Source: Candidatus Peregrinibacteria bacterium (GTDB lineage: Bacteria > Patescibacteriota > Gracilibacteria > UM-FILTER-43-11). From it: DNA of 64,000 nt. This document shows, piece after piece, positions 1-8,654 of this stretch (its first letter is position 1; each line of letters opens with the position of its first letter). Under the pieces are notes generated by a model that had not been told where the DNA came from, made no database searches, and saw nothing but the letters and a program-made list of their open reading frames with translations. The stretch spans positions 248,001 to 312,000 of the forward strand of contig CP064978.1 of assembly GCA_016699515.1 (NCBI GenBank), written 5' to 3'. The position numbers and the translations under genes are program-made.

Positions 1-138
1 ATAGTTCGACTGGAGCGCTCTGTACGTTATTTTAATCTAATTTTTTACGGATTCACTCTTTTGCTGGCTCTTTTTTTAGCTTATCCCATTGGTTCAGCTA
101 TGATCGCTTTTTATGAAAATGCTCAATCGCTTATTTAA
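1..138 (+). CDS. C-terminus of PilC/GspF-like pilus inner-membrane protein (partial)
   Basis: The open frame enters from the left edge and ends at TAA 136-138. The 45 visible residues hold a hydrophobic membrane segment (NLIFYGFTLLLALFLAYP) and a short polar tail, as at the end of PilC/GspF platform proteins. A prepilin gene starts 23 bp later, as usual in type IV pilus or type II secretion loci. Most of the protein lies outside the window, so the family call rests on the last helix and the context. Confidence 0.5.
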   Translation: MVRLERSVRYFNLIFYGFTLLLALFLAYPIGSAMIAFYENAQSLI

Positions 139-161
139 TATTTACTTTTTAATGTTCACTT

Positions 162-755
162 ATGAAACTGTTTATTCGTACCCTTTCCACCAATCGTTCT
201 GGCTTTACCTTTGTTGAACTTTTAGTGGTGATTGTCATTATGGCTGTATTAGTGGCGGCTTCCGCTAATTATCTTTTTTCTCAAGGGGGTTCCAAAGCGC
301 GAGATACCGAGCGCAAAAGTGAAATGAAGCAGATGGCCGCCTTGATCGAACAATTTACTTCATCGTATGGCGAGCCTCCGAACGAAGAAGTGCGTAGCCG
401 AAAAATTCGTGGACGCGTAGCCGAATGCGAGTCGATTAGTGACTACAAAGCTTTAATGACCTGCTTTGATGCTTTGCAATATATCACTGGTGAAGGATTG
501 CTTCAGCTATCAGAAGACCCAAAAGAGGGGATAGAGAACGACTCCGGTTCTCTTTATCATTATCTGTATGCGGCTACGCATAATGGCTGGAAGGTGTGTG
601 CTCTTTTGGAAAATCAAACCGACCCTGACTTAAACGACGATTACACCGGCTCGGGTCAATTGGGCGCAATGGGCGAACGCACCTATTGCTTGGTGGCTTC
701 CAATCGTTCTTTGAGTGATATTACCGGTGTCCAGCCAGGTTCTAGTGGTGAATAA
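162..755 (+). CDS. Type IV prepilin / pseudopilin (GspG-like)
   Basis: A 197-residue protein with a class III signal: a short basic leader, cleavage after G in RSGFTFVELLVV, Glu at position +5 of the mature protein, then a hydrophobic helix of about 20 residues. The stretch after it (GSKARDTERKSEMKQM) is typical of GspG/PilE-type pilins of CPR and Gram-positive bacteria. Four cysteines in the globular domain (CESIS, TCFD, KVCAL, TYCLV) could form disulfides. First complete gene of a pilin-like cluster; the stop overlaps the spacer before the next prepilin by only a few bases. Likely the major pilin or major pseudopilin of a surface fibre. Confidence 0.8.
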   Translation: MKLFIRTLSTNRSGFTFVELLVVIVIMAVLVAASANYLFSQGGSKARDTERKSEMKQMAALIEQFTSSYGEPPNEEVRSRKIRGRVAECESISDYKALMTCFDALQYITGEGLLQLSEDPKEGIENDSGSLYHYLYAATHNGWKVCALLENQTDPDLNDDYTGSGQLGAMGERTYCLVASNRSLSDITGVQPGSSGE

Positions 756-765
756 TCCATTGCTT

Positions 766-1380
766 ATGCTCGTCTCTTTTTTTAATGCACGCAGAGGTTT
801 TAGTTTTATTGAGCTTATTGTTGTTATTGCTTTAGCCCTTTTTTTAATCGGTTTACCCAGCCCAATGATTCAGTACTTTCGTTCACAGGCCTTGGTCAAC
901 CAGGCCATTCATGCATTTTTGAATGATTGGTTGTTCGTTCGTAATGCAGCATTAAGCGGAAAATCGATCGCGGCTCTTCAACAAGATCCACTTAATCATT
1001 CAAACCGTATCGCTGATGCTTATGGCCTATGGATAGTGCCCGAGATCGATCTTTCCATTCAATATGTCGAGTTTCAACGCAGCGATTTTGGTTATAAAAC
1101 TCTTTATCGTTCGGAATCCACTTTGATCAGTCCTCCGATTCACTTTGAATTATTTGATTCAAATCATCAAAAAATCTCTAGCCCTGTTTTGGTTCTTTTT
1201 GAGCGCCCCTATGCAACTTTTTCATACTTCCTTTTTCCGATCAGTCTGATCAAATTGATGCATCATTATTGTCCTCCCCTACTCTTTGCCCAGTATAAAT
1301 TTTAGCTTTTCTTTTGAAGGCGTCGATTCGTCCCTGGCTGATTTATATGTCGATTCCAATGGCCTCATTTCAACTTTTTA
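766..1380 (+). CDS. Prepilin-like protein, two apparent frameshifts
   Basis: Start ATG 766 gives a leader MLVSFFNARR followed by GFSFIELIVVIALALFLIG, a class III prepilin signal. The frame closes early at 1305. One extra T near 1235 and one extra C near 1290 would restore a continuous frame ending ...VDSNGLISTF at TAA 1378-1380, next to the following gene. The restored C-terminus, with alternating polar and hydrophobic strands, looks like a GspH/FimT-type beta domain. Both breaks are in homopolymers (T5, C3), so a sequence error is the simplest reading. Likely a minor pilin. Confidence 0.65.
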
Positions 1381-1383
1381 ACC

Positions 1384-2289
1384 ATGTACGTTTTTTTGAT
1401 TACGATCACATTGGCATTATATTCGTTCGTTTTGGTGAATGCCTCTGATTTGGTTCGCATGCATGCAATCGTTGGAGATTTAACTACTTCGTCTCAAGCT
1501 TTCTATGCGGCAGAAGGTTTTTTGGAACGATCGCTTAGCGAAATTGATGATTTAAACGCCCCTATTCAGCAAAAAAATTTCTCCCACCAACGACAAAATA
1601 ATATTGGTTCTTCTTTGTTTGTAAATCATCAAGGGATTCCTGTGCGTATTCATAATAGTGAATATCAATTGGACGCCGGCATTTTGATTGATCGCGAAGA
1701 TGAAACTTTAGATTATACTTCTATTGAGCCTGCCGCCTTTGATCGTTTACTTTTTCGTGAAGTTCCATTCGAGGCTAATTTTAATGAAATCCAATTTGAT
1801 TTTGGGCGTGAGCCAACTGCACTTTTATTCGAAATTTTTCAGTTTCCAAAAGAGGGAGATCCGCTCACTTTCCCTGACTTTGATTCATTTAAAAATGCTG
1901 CTGATTCTTCGGTAGATCGAGCCATTATTAATACCAATGATCCGGCTAGCTTTAAAACGTTTCAATTCAACAATACTATTGTATCGGCTTTTTCGGTTTC
2001 TAGTTTACATGGTTATTCCCAAGCTTTGCGCGTAACCGGCTTTGACCCGGTTCACTATGATTATATGATCTCTTTCCAAACGCTGGATAACCTTCCCATC
2101 GACTATCGATTTCAGGCTTATTTTCAACAACGTCCCGTTCCGCTCGCCGGTCTTTTTCAGTCGTTTAAAATTTCTGCTATCACAAGCAACGGACTATTCC
2201 AATCCATTCATTTTCAGCGCCGTGCCGATAACGGGCTGATTTCTGGTTTGCAGTTTGCCCATTTTTCTAATCAATCTATTCACAAATAA
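1384..2289 (+). CDS. PilX/GspK-like minor pilus protein
   Basis: A 301-residue protein starting directly with a hydrophobic helix (MYVFLITITLALYSFVLV) and continuing SSQAFYAAEGFLERSLSE. That AAEG-type segment marks PilX/GspK-type pilus components, where the helix follows the membrane anchor. It lacks the usual GF/E prepilin leader, so the true start may lie upstream behind another indel. The rest is a long beta-rich region without cysteines and with no family I recognise. Its last base overlaps the next start (ATG 2289), implying translational coupling. Confidence 0.55.
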   Translation: MYVFLITITLALYSFVLVNASDLVRMHAIVGDLTTSSQAFYAAEGFLERSLSEIDDLNAPIQQKNFSHQRQNNIGSSLFVNHQGIPVRIHNSEYQLDAGILIDREDETLDYTSIEPAAFDRLLFREVPFEANFNEIQFDFGREPTALLFEIFQFPKEGDPLTFPDFDSFKNAADSSVDRAIINTNDPASFKTFQFNNTIVSAFSVSSLHGYSQALRVTGFDPVHYDYMISFQTLDNLPIDYRFQAYFQQRPVPLAGLFQSFKISAITSNGLFQSIHFQRRADNGLISGLQFAHFSNQSIHK

Positions 2290-4192
2290 TGCCACGATTT
2301 TTTCGATTTTTTATCATCATTCTTTTTGCAATCGCCCTACTTTTCATTAGTAAGCCTTTGCGAGCGCAGGTGTTCGTTTCCGACTCAATTGATGATCAGT
2401 TTTTTCCTTTTATTCGATTTCAACTTAGTCCCGATGAACCTTTTGTATCGCGCCAATTGGAAATTATTGAAAATAACAGCCAGAATCATCAGCCTATTTT
2501 ACTCCTCCCTCCACATCCCGTACTTTCTAAAATTGATTTATTTATTTTGATTGATCAAACCCAAATCAATGCCGACCAGGCAGATCTTATTAAATACCAG
2601 CTTAAGTCACTTGAGCGATTTCTTCATCGTACTTCGATAAGTGTTACTTTTCACATCCACACTTTTGGGCCGGACGACACATCTTCTAACCTCTCTTTTT
2701 CAACCATTCGTGATCCTGCTGATTTTCAACAGCTTGTTGATGATTTGGTTTTTACGGAACCAGTTTCCCCAAAAAATTATTTGTTAAATAAGCTTTATCA
2801 CCTTACTACTTTGCCACTTGCGCCCGATTCACAACCTATTGCCTTGTTGATCAACCCACACGCTTTTTTTAACGCCGATGAAGATGTTAGTACCACCTAT
2901 CGAATTAGCGATGTGGCATCCGCTTTGCATCAAAATTCTTTTTGGCTTTTTTCAGCCGGTTCACCCATTTCTTCGTTAGTGGGACTAAAAAATAATGTTG
3001 TCGAAGATGTGAGTTTGCACCATTCGCTCTACGGAGGCTATTTGGGAACACTAAATTTTCCGCTCGACCAGTGGTTTGATTTTTTACTGAGCGCTGATCA
3101 CTCAAGTTATACGGTTCAGATGACCTCTCAGGCAGATGCTTTTCACATCATACGTCTTTGGTTGATTTAATTTTACATGGTAAACCCATTGATTCTTTTT
3201 CGTTTATTTTACCCACCCAGTCACAGACCCACTTTGTTCATCAAGCTCATTCTATCCACTTGAACCAATCCGACGATTTACGTGTTCAGGCTTCCCATTC
3301 CAATGGATTTATTTCGCGAATTGAATTGGTTTATTTAGATGTTTTGAATCAATTTCATCGTGTTCCAATGGATTGGAAAGGTGGACCTGATTTTATATGG
3401 GCTGTTTCTACTTCCGCATTAACTCCATCTTCACTACCCGATACTCTCTTTTATTATTTTGATTTTTTTAGCCCACTTGAAAGGCGTACCAAGATTACCG
3501 GGGAGCATGTTGTTCCACTGCTTTCGTTCGATGACGGTATTTTACTTTCTTCTCAACTATTGGGCAGTCAGCTTATTCGTTGGCAATGGACTGGTCCTAC
3601 CGTCGATATGGCCGATTCATTCGAAATTTGGAGCGGCGATGATTTGCTAATGACTACCCCGAAGACTTTCATCGATATTCCAATCGACTTTTGTGAACCC
3701 TACCAGATTATCTCTGTACGCGCGCATTTACCCAAAAATGCCCCTCATCCTAAAGCCGGCGAGTTTAGCTTGTTTTCTTCTGCTGGAGAGCGTTTTTTTG
3801 CGCCTAATATTTCATTAACACATCAAGTTGCTTTGGATCACATGAGAGCTTGTTTGCCAATCAATCCCGAAGATGACCTAGGCTTATTTTCAGAATTTAT
3901 TCCACAGTTCGATCCCGGCGCCCCATTAACCAATCACGATGTTTTAAATTGGATGCTCTTTTGGATGTATGATTATAGCCCGCCTCAGCTTCGGTTTGAA
4001 GAATTAAAGCTGCTTTTTATGGGCATAGGATTTTTAACTCTTGATGATTTTAATTCTAGCGCTCCTCGCTCAAGCGAAGCACTCTTTTATCACTTAATTA
4101 CCCGAATGCGTCACGAAAGCCATTTTTTTGAAAAAACACTTCGCATTTTACACGTCATCGATTTGGTGCGAAACGGAGATCCGGCCTTATGA
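2289..4192 (+). CDS. Secreted vWA-like / FN3-like surface protein, one frameshift
   Basis: Signal peptide MPRFFRFFIIILFAIALLFISKP is followed by cleavage near LRAQ. Residues about 65-260 have a von Willebrand A-like pattern (KIDLFILIDQT, ALLINPHAFF, SFWLFSAGSP), although the first motif is DQT rather than DxSxS. The frame stops at 3170; one extra T in the CTTTGG at about 3157 joins it to the second half (RLLVDLILHGKPID...). That half contains an FN3-like stretch (RWQWTGP...FEIWSGDD) and a helical C-terminus. About 634 residues in all. As the last gene of the pilin cluster it may be a tip adhesin, comparable in position to PilY1-type proteins; that is inference. Confidence 0.55.
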
Positions 4193-4207
4193 GCTTATTA
4201 TTTTCAA

Positions 4208-5983
4208 TTACTCTTCTAAACTTTTCCTTTTCTTTAGACGCTCTTCTGGATTGGTTGTAATAACTTTGTCCTCGGCATAGCTGGCTACCACTTGAATTGC
4301 GACGTGCTTTAGTCCTGCAAAAAATAACCCTTGCCCAATTCCTGAATTAAGCAATAGGTATTTTTCGCCCTCGGTTAGATTGAAAATTTTTGCCAACCCT
4401 TCCACTGAACTTGGTGCTTGCTTTAATAAAAGCTGCATGGACGAGTTTGTGATGATTGGATGACCATATTCTGAATTGATAAAATCTTCTACATCCTGTG
4501 TAATGGTGGTAATGCCCAAATAGTACTTTCGAGCACGTTTGACCAGTCCATACAAAAATCGCGCGCTATCTTCATGTTGTACCATTGACCATGCCTCATC
4601 AATCACCAGCAAGCGTCTCTTCAGCTCCGAGCGCACTCGGTTCCATATGTAATTCAAAATAATATACATGGCAATCGGGCGCAAAATATCTTCCAGATCA
4701 CGAATGCAGAACACCACTAAACCTGATTTTAAATCCACGTTGGTGGGTTGATTGACCACTCCGGCAAAAGTTCCGATGGTGTATTTCTGCAACCTTTGGG
4801 CTAAATTTTCCGCCCCTTTCATACTTACCAGCACGTCATAAAGATCTTGCATCGTTGGTGGCTCTAACTCTCCGGGATTCGGAGTGTCCATGGTGATGCC
4901 TTTTAATGCGTAAGTGTCGATCAGCGCCTTGTCCATTAGTCCTTCTTCTTCGGGGCTTAATTTTCCAAGCATTAAATTTAGCAGTCCATGCAAGGTAATG
5001 ATATTTGATCGGATTAATTCACTTGGATCTTCGGTTTGATTGTCGCGCGGTAGGGGTAAATCAAATGGATTGATTCGTTGATCTGAATTGAGTGAGACCC
5101 GCAAATAAGTTCCCCCAACGGTGGTCGCCAGTTCTTCATACTCATTTTCCGGATCCACCACGATCACATCCGTTCCCATCATCATCGACCTTAGTATTTC
5201 CAATTTAACCGCATATGATTTACCAGCTCCCGAGGTTGCAAACACGACCGAATTTGCATTTTCCAACTGAAATCGATCAAAAATAATTAGACTATCGTTG
5301 TGACGATTGATCCCATATAAAATTCCCTCACTCGAGGTTAGGTCGGAAGAGCTGAAAGGGAAAGTGGTTGAAAGCGGCCCGGTGTTCATGTTGCGAATCA
5401 CTTCCAACTGATCCATTGCCAGCGGCATACATGAATTAATCCCGTGTTCCATTTGCAAGTCGGCCGATTTGGTCAACACCAATTTTCCGCCTAAATTGCT
5501 TTCGAGCCGAGTTTGTACTTTTTTAAGCTTTTCTTCGTCTTCCGAATAGATTAAAAATTTCATAATGGCCGTACTGCTGGACGGATACACAAACATCGAA
5601 ATGTCCATTGCCACATCAAAATTGATCACCGGCGAAAGCCAGTTGGCATCGATATAACGTGGATAGGCGTATACAAAAAAGCTTTTAAAATATAAATCAC
5701 CCAATTTACCCCGATTTGATTCAAATTCCATTGAAGGTGGGGCAATCAGATCTTTAATCGTTGCTAACCCTTGTTTATAAATTTTCTCGGCCTCTTTAAT
5801 CTCCTGAGCTTCTGTTTTTACGCTAGTTGTACTGCTGTTGGGCAAGCTTGCATTCGCCCCCTCGATCATTTTTGGCTCTTTTGGCTTTGCAGGAGGGAAA
5901 AGAGTGGTCATTACCCGCTTAAAAAGACCCTGTTTTTCAGCTTTTTCTACGTGACCCACGCTGTTTTGGTTTTTATTTTCCAT
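4208..5983 (-). CDS. VirB4/TraC-like secretion ATPase
   Basis: 591 residues with Walker A ATSGAGKS at about 249-256 and Walker B LLVIDEAWSM at about 458-467. ITTITQDVEDF and NSSMQLLLKQ further on are typical of VirB4-family hexameric ATPases powering type IV secretion or conjugation. Compared with family members, the N-terminal domain seems to lack some 60 residues between SMFVYPSSSTAIM and KFLIYSEDEEKL, the usual helical insertion. No VirB6, VirB8-10, VirD4 or relaxase gene accompanies it here. Preceded by a good promoter and AGGGAG about 8 nt before ATG. Convergent with the pilin cluster, 16 bp apart. Confidence 0.8.
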   Translation of the reverse strand: MENKNQNSVGHVEKAEKQGLFKRVMTTLFPPAKPKEPKMIEGANASLPNSSTTSVKTEAQEIKEAEKIYKQGLATIKDLIAPPSMEFESNRGKLGDLYFKSFFVYAYPRYIDANWLSPVINFDVAMDISMFVYPSSSTAIMKFLIYSEDEEKLKKVQTRLESNLGGKLVLTKSADLQMEHGINSCMPLAMDQLEVIRNMNTGPLSTTFPFSSSDLTSSEGILYGINRHNDSLIIFDRFQLENANSVVFATSGAGKSYAVKLEILRSMMMGTDVIVVDPENEYEELATTVGGTYLRVSLNSDQRINPFDLPLPRDNQTEDPSELIRSNIITLHGLLNLMLGKLSPEEEGLMDKALIDTYALKGITMDTPNPGELEPPTMQDLYDVLVSMKGAENLAQRLQKYTIGTFAGVVNQPTNVDLKSGLVVFCIRDLEDILRPIAMYIILNYIWNRVRSELKRRLLVIDEAWSMVQHEDSARFLYGLVKRARKYYLGITTITQDVEDFINSEYGHPIITNSSMQLLLKQAPSSVEGLAKIFNLTEGEKYLLLNSGIGQGLFFAGLKHVAIQVVASYAEDKVITTNPEERLKKRKSLEE

Positions 5984-5996
5984 AATTTATCTCCCT

Positions 5997-6025
5997 ATTT
6001 TATCATATTTAGGGGGAAAATTCAA
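5997..6025 (-). promoter_or_regulatory. Sigma70-type promoter of the virB4-like gene
   Basis: On the minus strand, TTGAAT (6020-6025) and TAAAAT (5997-6002) are separated by exactly 17 bp. The -10 box lies 14 bp from the ATG, with AGGGAG between them, so the leader would be very short. Confidence 0.6.
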
Positions 6026-6115
6026 TGTATTTAGCCGTTTTTTTTGTTGCCGTTCAGATTTCACATATTTTTAATGATTCCGCAAGTCTTAATGCTTCAT
6101 TTTACCTAATAATCC

Positions 6116-6130
6116 TGGACAATGTGTCCA
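6116..6130. promoter_or_regulatory. Perfect inverted repeat, possible operator
   Basis: TGGACA-ATG-TGTCCA is a perfect 6-bp inverted repeat with a 3-bp spacer. It lies in the divergent gap between the virB4-like gene and the small gene at 6174, about 44 bp before that ATG. It has the size of a dimeric regulator site. No regulator gene is adjacent. Confidence 0.3.
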
Positions 6131-6173
6131 ACTTTTGCTATTAATTGATACTACATACATAACCCCAACAGCT

Positions 6174-6383
6174 ATGGGTCGCTCACTTGAAGAAGCGCCG
6201 GCTGTTGCCCCCTACCAATCACCATCGGTTGTGCGTCGTTCAGTTGTGGCTGTTTTGGACTCCGAAGGTCTAAATACAGGTGATCTTCAAGAGACTCCTG
6301 CAGATCGCTTTGATCGGCATGCGGCTGTCGTTGATCGCAACCATGATATACTTAAAAAACTTATTGAAAGACTGAGTAGTTAA
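6174..6383 (+). CDS. Small hypothetical protein
   Basis: 69 residues from ATG 6174; an in-frame ATG at 6135 would add 13 unremarkable residues. It has a proline-rich N-terminus (EEAPAVAPYQSPSVVRRS) and a polar, probably helical C-terminus (RHAAVVDRNHDILKKLIERL). No cysteine, signal peptide or membrane helix. I recognise no family. It converges on the diguanylate cyclase gene with a 4-bp overlap of the ends. Confidence 0.4.
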   Translation: MGRSLEEAPAVAPYQSPSVVRRSVVAVLDSEGLNTGDLQETPADRFDRHAAVVDRNHDILKKLIERLSS

Positions 6384-7504
6384 GTGCTCAGCTCTTCTTT
6401 GATTTTGATCAGTTTTTCGAGTCTTTCGGCTAGTTCAAATTGTTGTCTTATAATCGACTTTAGGGCTTCGTCTAGCGCATCGATGACGTCGCTCTGACCT
6501 TCTTTCTCTGCTTTAAGGTTTTTTATGATATTAGCCCTCTTTTCGAGTAGCTCTAATTCTTCTTTAGCTTGTCCAATTTCTTTTTCTAGCTCTCTTTGGT
6601 ACTGCTCCTTATTAGTTAATCCTATTGTGCCATCATCTTTAACATAGCCAATGGTGTTACGGCCTGAATTCTTTGCAACGTATAGCCCCTTATCGGCTCG
6701 ATCTACCAAGGTTTTCATCGCTTTTTTGATTTCATCGTCATCTGTTAGTTTGGTTGGAGCTGACGTGGCAATTCCTAGCGAAATGGTTCCTGCAATTTGA
6801 TCAATTTGCTCATCATCGATTCCTAGAGCAGCCTTTTTTTCTTTTAATTTATTTTTCAGCTCACTTTCGACTTTTTCACGAAGCATTTCTGCTACTATTT
6901 GTGCCCCAACTGAACTGGTATCTGGGAGCACTACTAAAAACTCTTCCCCCCCTATTCTTCCCATTTCACCCTGGGGTTCTTGCAGGTTTTGCTCAAATAA
7001 ATCGACAGTTCCAAAGCCAGCACTTAGGTCGCTGGTGATTTCATATAGACTTTGAGGGTTGTCTGTAATAGGCGTTTTATTTAGATTTCTTCGGGTGTGG
7101 GCAATGTGATCTGTTTTGCGCTTGATAACATTCCTAATAATATCAGCGAGGATTTTTAGTACTTCGTCTCCTGCGGCATGCCCTAATGTATCGTTAACCT
7201 TTTTAAAGTGGTCCATGTCAAAGGCTACGATGCTTATGAAGCGTCTTGCTCGCATGGCATTGCGATACTCAATTTCATAGGCCCTTTCAAAGGTGCGGCG
7301 ATTTGGCAATCCAGTTAGAGCATCAGTAGTTGCTTCTCTTCGAGCTACTTCCAGATCTCGTTCTACACCATCTTTATCTAAAGCGGTTCTTAAAAGTGCT
7401 GCTCGTGTATCAATTAATTCTTGTTCTTCAGCGCTTTTTCCATCTTTCAAAGCTCTCAATTCTGCTTCACTTGGTCTATGGAACCATTTTTTTTCTTCGT
7501 CCAT
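6380..7504 (-). CDS. GGDEF-domain diguanylate cyclase
   Basis: 374 residues from ATG 7504 (MDEEKKWFHRPSEAELR, preceded by AAGAAAG); a start at 7540 is possible. After a short N-terminal coiled coil, the GGDEF domain begins at DALTGLPNRRTFE, has FDMDHFKKVNDTLGHAAGDEVL, and carries the active-site signature GRIGGEEF. About 45 residues (RKTDHIAHTRRNLNKT...) are inserted between the metal-binding helix and the GGEEF hairpin. I see no RxxD inhibitory site. The C-terminal 80 residues form a coiled coil. Predicted product is cyclic di-GMP. No membrane segment, so probably cytosolic. It pairs functionally with the HD-GYP gene at 27507. Confidence 0.85.
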   Translation of the reverse strand: MDEEKKWFHRPSEAELRALKDGKSAEEQELIDTRAALLRTALDKDGVERDLEVARREATTDALTGLPNRRTFERAYEIEYRNAMRARRFISIVAFDMDHFKKVNDTLGHAAGDEVLKILADIIRNVIKRKTDHIAHTRRNLNKTPITDNPQSLYEITSDLSAGFGTVDLFEQNLQEPQGEMGRIGGEEFLVVLPDTSSVGAQIVAEMLREKVESELKNKLKEKKAALGIDDEQIDQIAGTISLGIATSAPTKLTDDDEIKKAMKTLVDRADKGLYVAKNSGRNTIGYVKDDGTIGLTNKEQYQRELEKEIGQAKEELELLEKRANIIKNLKAEKEGQSDVIDALDEALKSIIRQQFELAERLEKLIKIKEELST

Positions 7505-7566
7505 CTTTCTTAAGTTAACTAAGTTTTGATTATACCACAAAAAAGCTCATCTATAAAGGCAAAAGG

Positions 7567-8619
7567 TTAAAGCAAGGTGTCTCCCATGCCGATCAATCCA
7601 ATAATGAGACCTATTCCCCCATGACTGCTCCAATGATCCAGAAGCGCATAGTGATTTTGGCCTCTCCCCAGCCTTTTTTTCGAAATGATGATGTAGTGGA
7701 GCGATGAGAAATACCTTTCTTTTGAAGAGCTTTTTGAGGTGAGTTGGATGATGACTGAAAGGGTTTCGATGATGAAGACGCATCCCACAATCAATAACAC
7801 CACTATGGAATCGGTCATCATGGCAATTACTCCCAAGGTTGCCCCAAGAGAAAGCGAGCCGGTGTCGCCCATGTAAAATAACGCCGGGGGAACATTGTTC
7901 CACAAAAATGCCATCAATGCACCGATGATTAGCCCGCAAAAAATTGCTAGAATAATGAGTCCTTTTGCGTAAGCGATAGCACCAAATACGATGAAGGCCA
8001 AAATTAAAAGGCCGCCTGCCAATCCGTCGAGGCCATCGGTGATATTGACCGCGTTGGCGGTCGACACGATCACCAGAATGAAGAGGGGAATGTACCAGAG
8101 TCCTATCTCAAAATCACCCACGCTAGGGATGTGAATGGTTGAGAATCCCAACTTACTGTAAAACCACCATGCACCCAAGGCACCAAATAGCGTGAGTAGT
8201 AAGAATTTTGGCCTTGCAGCGATGCCCTTTTGGCCGCCAATCGATTTAATATTAAATACATCGTCGATTGCTCCTAATATCCCCACGGCGATTATTGTAA
8301 ATAGGGGTAGATAGACCTGACCTCGATCGAGTAATGATTTTGGAATCATCCCAAAAAAAGCGAGCCCTCGGGAATAGGCGATTACCAGTAATACGCTTAT
8401 CCAAATTATGATTCCACCCATTGTTGGAGTGCCACTTTTTTTAGCATGCAGTTCTTTAAAAACTGTTGCCGCGGCACCATCGACGCTTGTGTCCCGGATT
8501 TGCTTTCCCAGCTTTAACTTTTGAGCCACTTTTAGATAAAGTGGGGTTAAGATCAACGCCACTAGAAAAGTGAGCATAGACCAAGTAAAAATGGCGATGA
8601 TGTTGGGTACTTGGTTCAA
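7567..8619 (-). CDS. mraY: MraY, phospho-N-acetylmuramoyl-pentapeptide transferase
   Basis: Transfers phospho-MurNAc-pentapeptide to undecaprenyl phosphate to form lipid I in the membrane. Visible MraY signatures include KKSGTPTMGGIII, DDVFNI, NAVNITDGLDGLAGG and FYMGDTGSLSLG, with about ten hydrophobic helices. The frame looks intact at 350 residues, but residues about 291-335 are scrambled. Adding one base each at A5 near 7732, A7 near 7675 and G5 near 7617 restores the expected LAPLHHHFE-type motif (here IAPLHHHFEKKGWGE) and the final helix. Three one-base losses cancel out, hiding the damage. Neighbour of dnaB, not in a dcw cluster. Confidence 0.9.
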   Translation of the reverse strand: MNQVPNIIAIFTWSMLTFLVALILTPLYLKVAQKLKLGKQIRDTSVDGAAATVFKELHAKKSGTPTMGGIIIWISVLLVIAYSRGLAFFGMIPKSLLDRGQVYLPLFTIIAVGILGAIDDVFNIKSIGGQKGIAARPKFLLLTLFGALGAWWFYSKLGFSTIHIPSVGDFEIGLWYIPLFILVIVSTANAVNITDGLDGLAGGLLILAFIVFGAIAYAKGLIILAIFCGLIIGALMAFLWNNVPPALFYMGDTGSLSLGATLGVIAMMTDSIVVLLIVGCVFIIETLSVIIQLTSKSSSKERYFSSLHYIIISKKRLGRGQNHYALLDHWSSHGGIGLIIGLIGMGDTLL

Positions 8620-8621
8620 CT

Positions 8622-8648
8622 TAATTACGAATTACGAATTAAAATTAC
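8622..8648. repeat. Heptameric (AATTACG)n spacer between mraY and dnaB
   Basis: The gap between the mraY start and the dnaB stop is made almost entirely of 7-bp units: AATTACG, AATTACG, AATTAAA, ATTACGC. The same unit fills the gaps at 14787 and 26474. Confidence 0.7.
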
Positions 8649-8654
8649 GCATTT

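Noticed and set aside
7547..7939. Separate 130-codon gene inside mraY
   Set aside because: Part of its frame (LIAPLHHHFEKK) is the correct mraY frame after an indel; the rest is a shadow.
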